Part shown: piece after piece, positions 40,684 to 41,128 of the stretch
Position numbering within the stretch: position 1 is the first letter of the stretch
Layout: the number at the start of each line of letters is the position of its first letter
Origin: a virus
IMG/VR virus record: IMGVR_UViG_3300046169_000038
Span: 1-41,128 of that record
Length of the DNA: 41,128 bases
Strand: one strand, 5' to 3'
Translations under genes and position numbers: made by a program
The notes under the pieces: model-generated
What the model was told of the DNA's origin: nothing
Database searches by the model: none
The model's input: the letters and a program-made list of their open reading frames with translations, nothing else

Positions 40684-41128
40684 TAGAATCCTACTCCATC
40701 AGCATCTACGTCAAGAACATCCTTCTTGGATAGAGTAACTGTTTCTGTAAAGTTAAGGTTCATGTCCACTTCTAGGAACTCGCCGTCCTCGTGAAATGCC
40801 ATCTGACTTGCGTTATATGTGGTATCCACCGAACGTAGGAAACATGGTTTTACTTTGTGTGCAATAGTTTTACCGTCATACTCGAACTCGATGTTAAACT
40901 TATTTGGGAACTGATAACCCAAGGATATTTTTTGACCACCAATAGTTACTGGGATGTCTTCTGGGTACAACTCAGATCTGAAAAACTGAATAATCTGTTT
41001 GATCTGGTCAGCTTCCTTTTTAGATCTAGCGACCATCTTGAAGTTGAACTGAAACTCACGCATGTTAACTTGTTTAAATAACGAGCGTTGATTAGGATTA
41101 GTAGTAACACCAGTTTGTAGTTTAAGTC
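40683..41128 (-). CDS. 48: baseplate tail tube cap gp48, 5'-partial
   Basis: The frame is open to the window edge, so the beginning of the gene lies beyond 41128. It reads LKLQTGVTTNPNQRSLFKQV, NMREFQFNFKMVARSKKEAD, QIKQIIQFFRSELYP, FPNKFNIEFEYDG, FLRSVDTTYNASQMAFHEDG and MNLNFTETVTLSKKDVLDVD. This is the tube-like C-terminal fold of T4-like gp48, the platform on the baseplate from which the tail tube polymerises. The ATG at 41063 is internal (NM-REF) and should not be taken as the start. Its stop overlaps the gp53 ATG (TAATG). Confidence 0.88.
   Translation of the reverse strand, partial: LKLQTGVTTNPNQRSLFKQVNMREFQFNFKMVARSKKEADQIKQIIQFFRSELYPEDIPVTIGGQKISLGYQFPNKFNIEFEYDGKTIAHKVKPCFLRSVDTTYNASQMAFHEDGEFLEVDMNLNFTETVTLSKKDVLDVDADGVGF

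Noticed and set aside
1-41128. tRNA genes, introns, homing endonucleases, insertion sequences, attachment sites
   Set aside because: No cloverleaf-like sequence, transposase or endonuclease motif, or long direct repeat pair was noticed. Apart from the gaps described, genes are contiguous and no stretch over 300 bases lacks a gene.

Overview
The window is a late structural block of a T4-like contractile-tailed phage (myovirus), of the marine branch that includes cyanomyoviruses and pelagimyoviruses. Every credible gene lies on the minus strand, so transcription runs from 41128 towards 1. The order follows the T4 late map: tube cap gp48, wedge gp53, hub and spike proteins, gp25, gp6, gp7-like, gp10-like, gp8, fibre and adhesin genes, then gp13, gp14, gp15, terminase gp16 and gp17, and sheath gp18. 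The marine assignment rests on protein style (DUF4815-like giant structural protein, long gp53 and gp14, small 'INGG' and 'FDDFYGK' proteins). The host cannot be named: no photosynthesis gene, tRNA or host gene is present.

Layout in transcription order. 41128-37360: baseplate core (gp48 end, gp53, gp27-like hub, OB-fold/lysozyme-like half of gp5). 37332-33216: amidase with a long low-complexity N-terminus, gp5-type beta-helix spike, and an unassigned baseplate-cluster protein. 33177-27300: wedge genes gp25, gp6, a gp7 C-domain protein, a gp10-like protein and gp8. 27285-11377: very large repetitive virion proteins (DUF4815-like, GDI/LDA-repeat fibre, x-Tyr-Thr-Gly tetrapeptide-repeat protein, S74-chaperone fibre, FDDFYGK adhesin). 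11328-9425: a small charged protein, a glycosyltransferase-like gene and an oxygenase-like gene. 9371-7188: two small structural genes and one fibre-like gene. 7168-1: neck, sheath terminator, terminase and sheath. Genes are packed with ATGA or TAATG overlaps. Exact T4 late-promoter boxes (TATAAATA) lie just behind the stop codon of an upstream gene in five places and inside a small ORF in a sixth; a TATAAATC variant makes seven.

Two things stand out biologically. The neck protein gp14 is swollen to 850 residues by lectin-like, carbohydrate-binding-like and cupredoxin-like segments. The tail lysozyme domain seems to have lost its catalytic glutamate while the adjacent gene encodes a zinc amidase.

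One thing stands out technically. At least eleven conserved genes are broken by single-base frame changes, 17 of 18 of the +1 type, with six in the first kilobase inside gp18. Reading across each break restores family-typical protein. Several breaks sit at GGCC or at GCTT/AAGC. Sequencing or consensus error, perhaps linked to base modification, is the simplest explanation, but the one-sided direction deserves a check. Broken genes are listed here as their pieces, with the join described.
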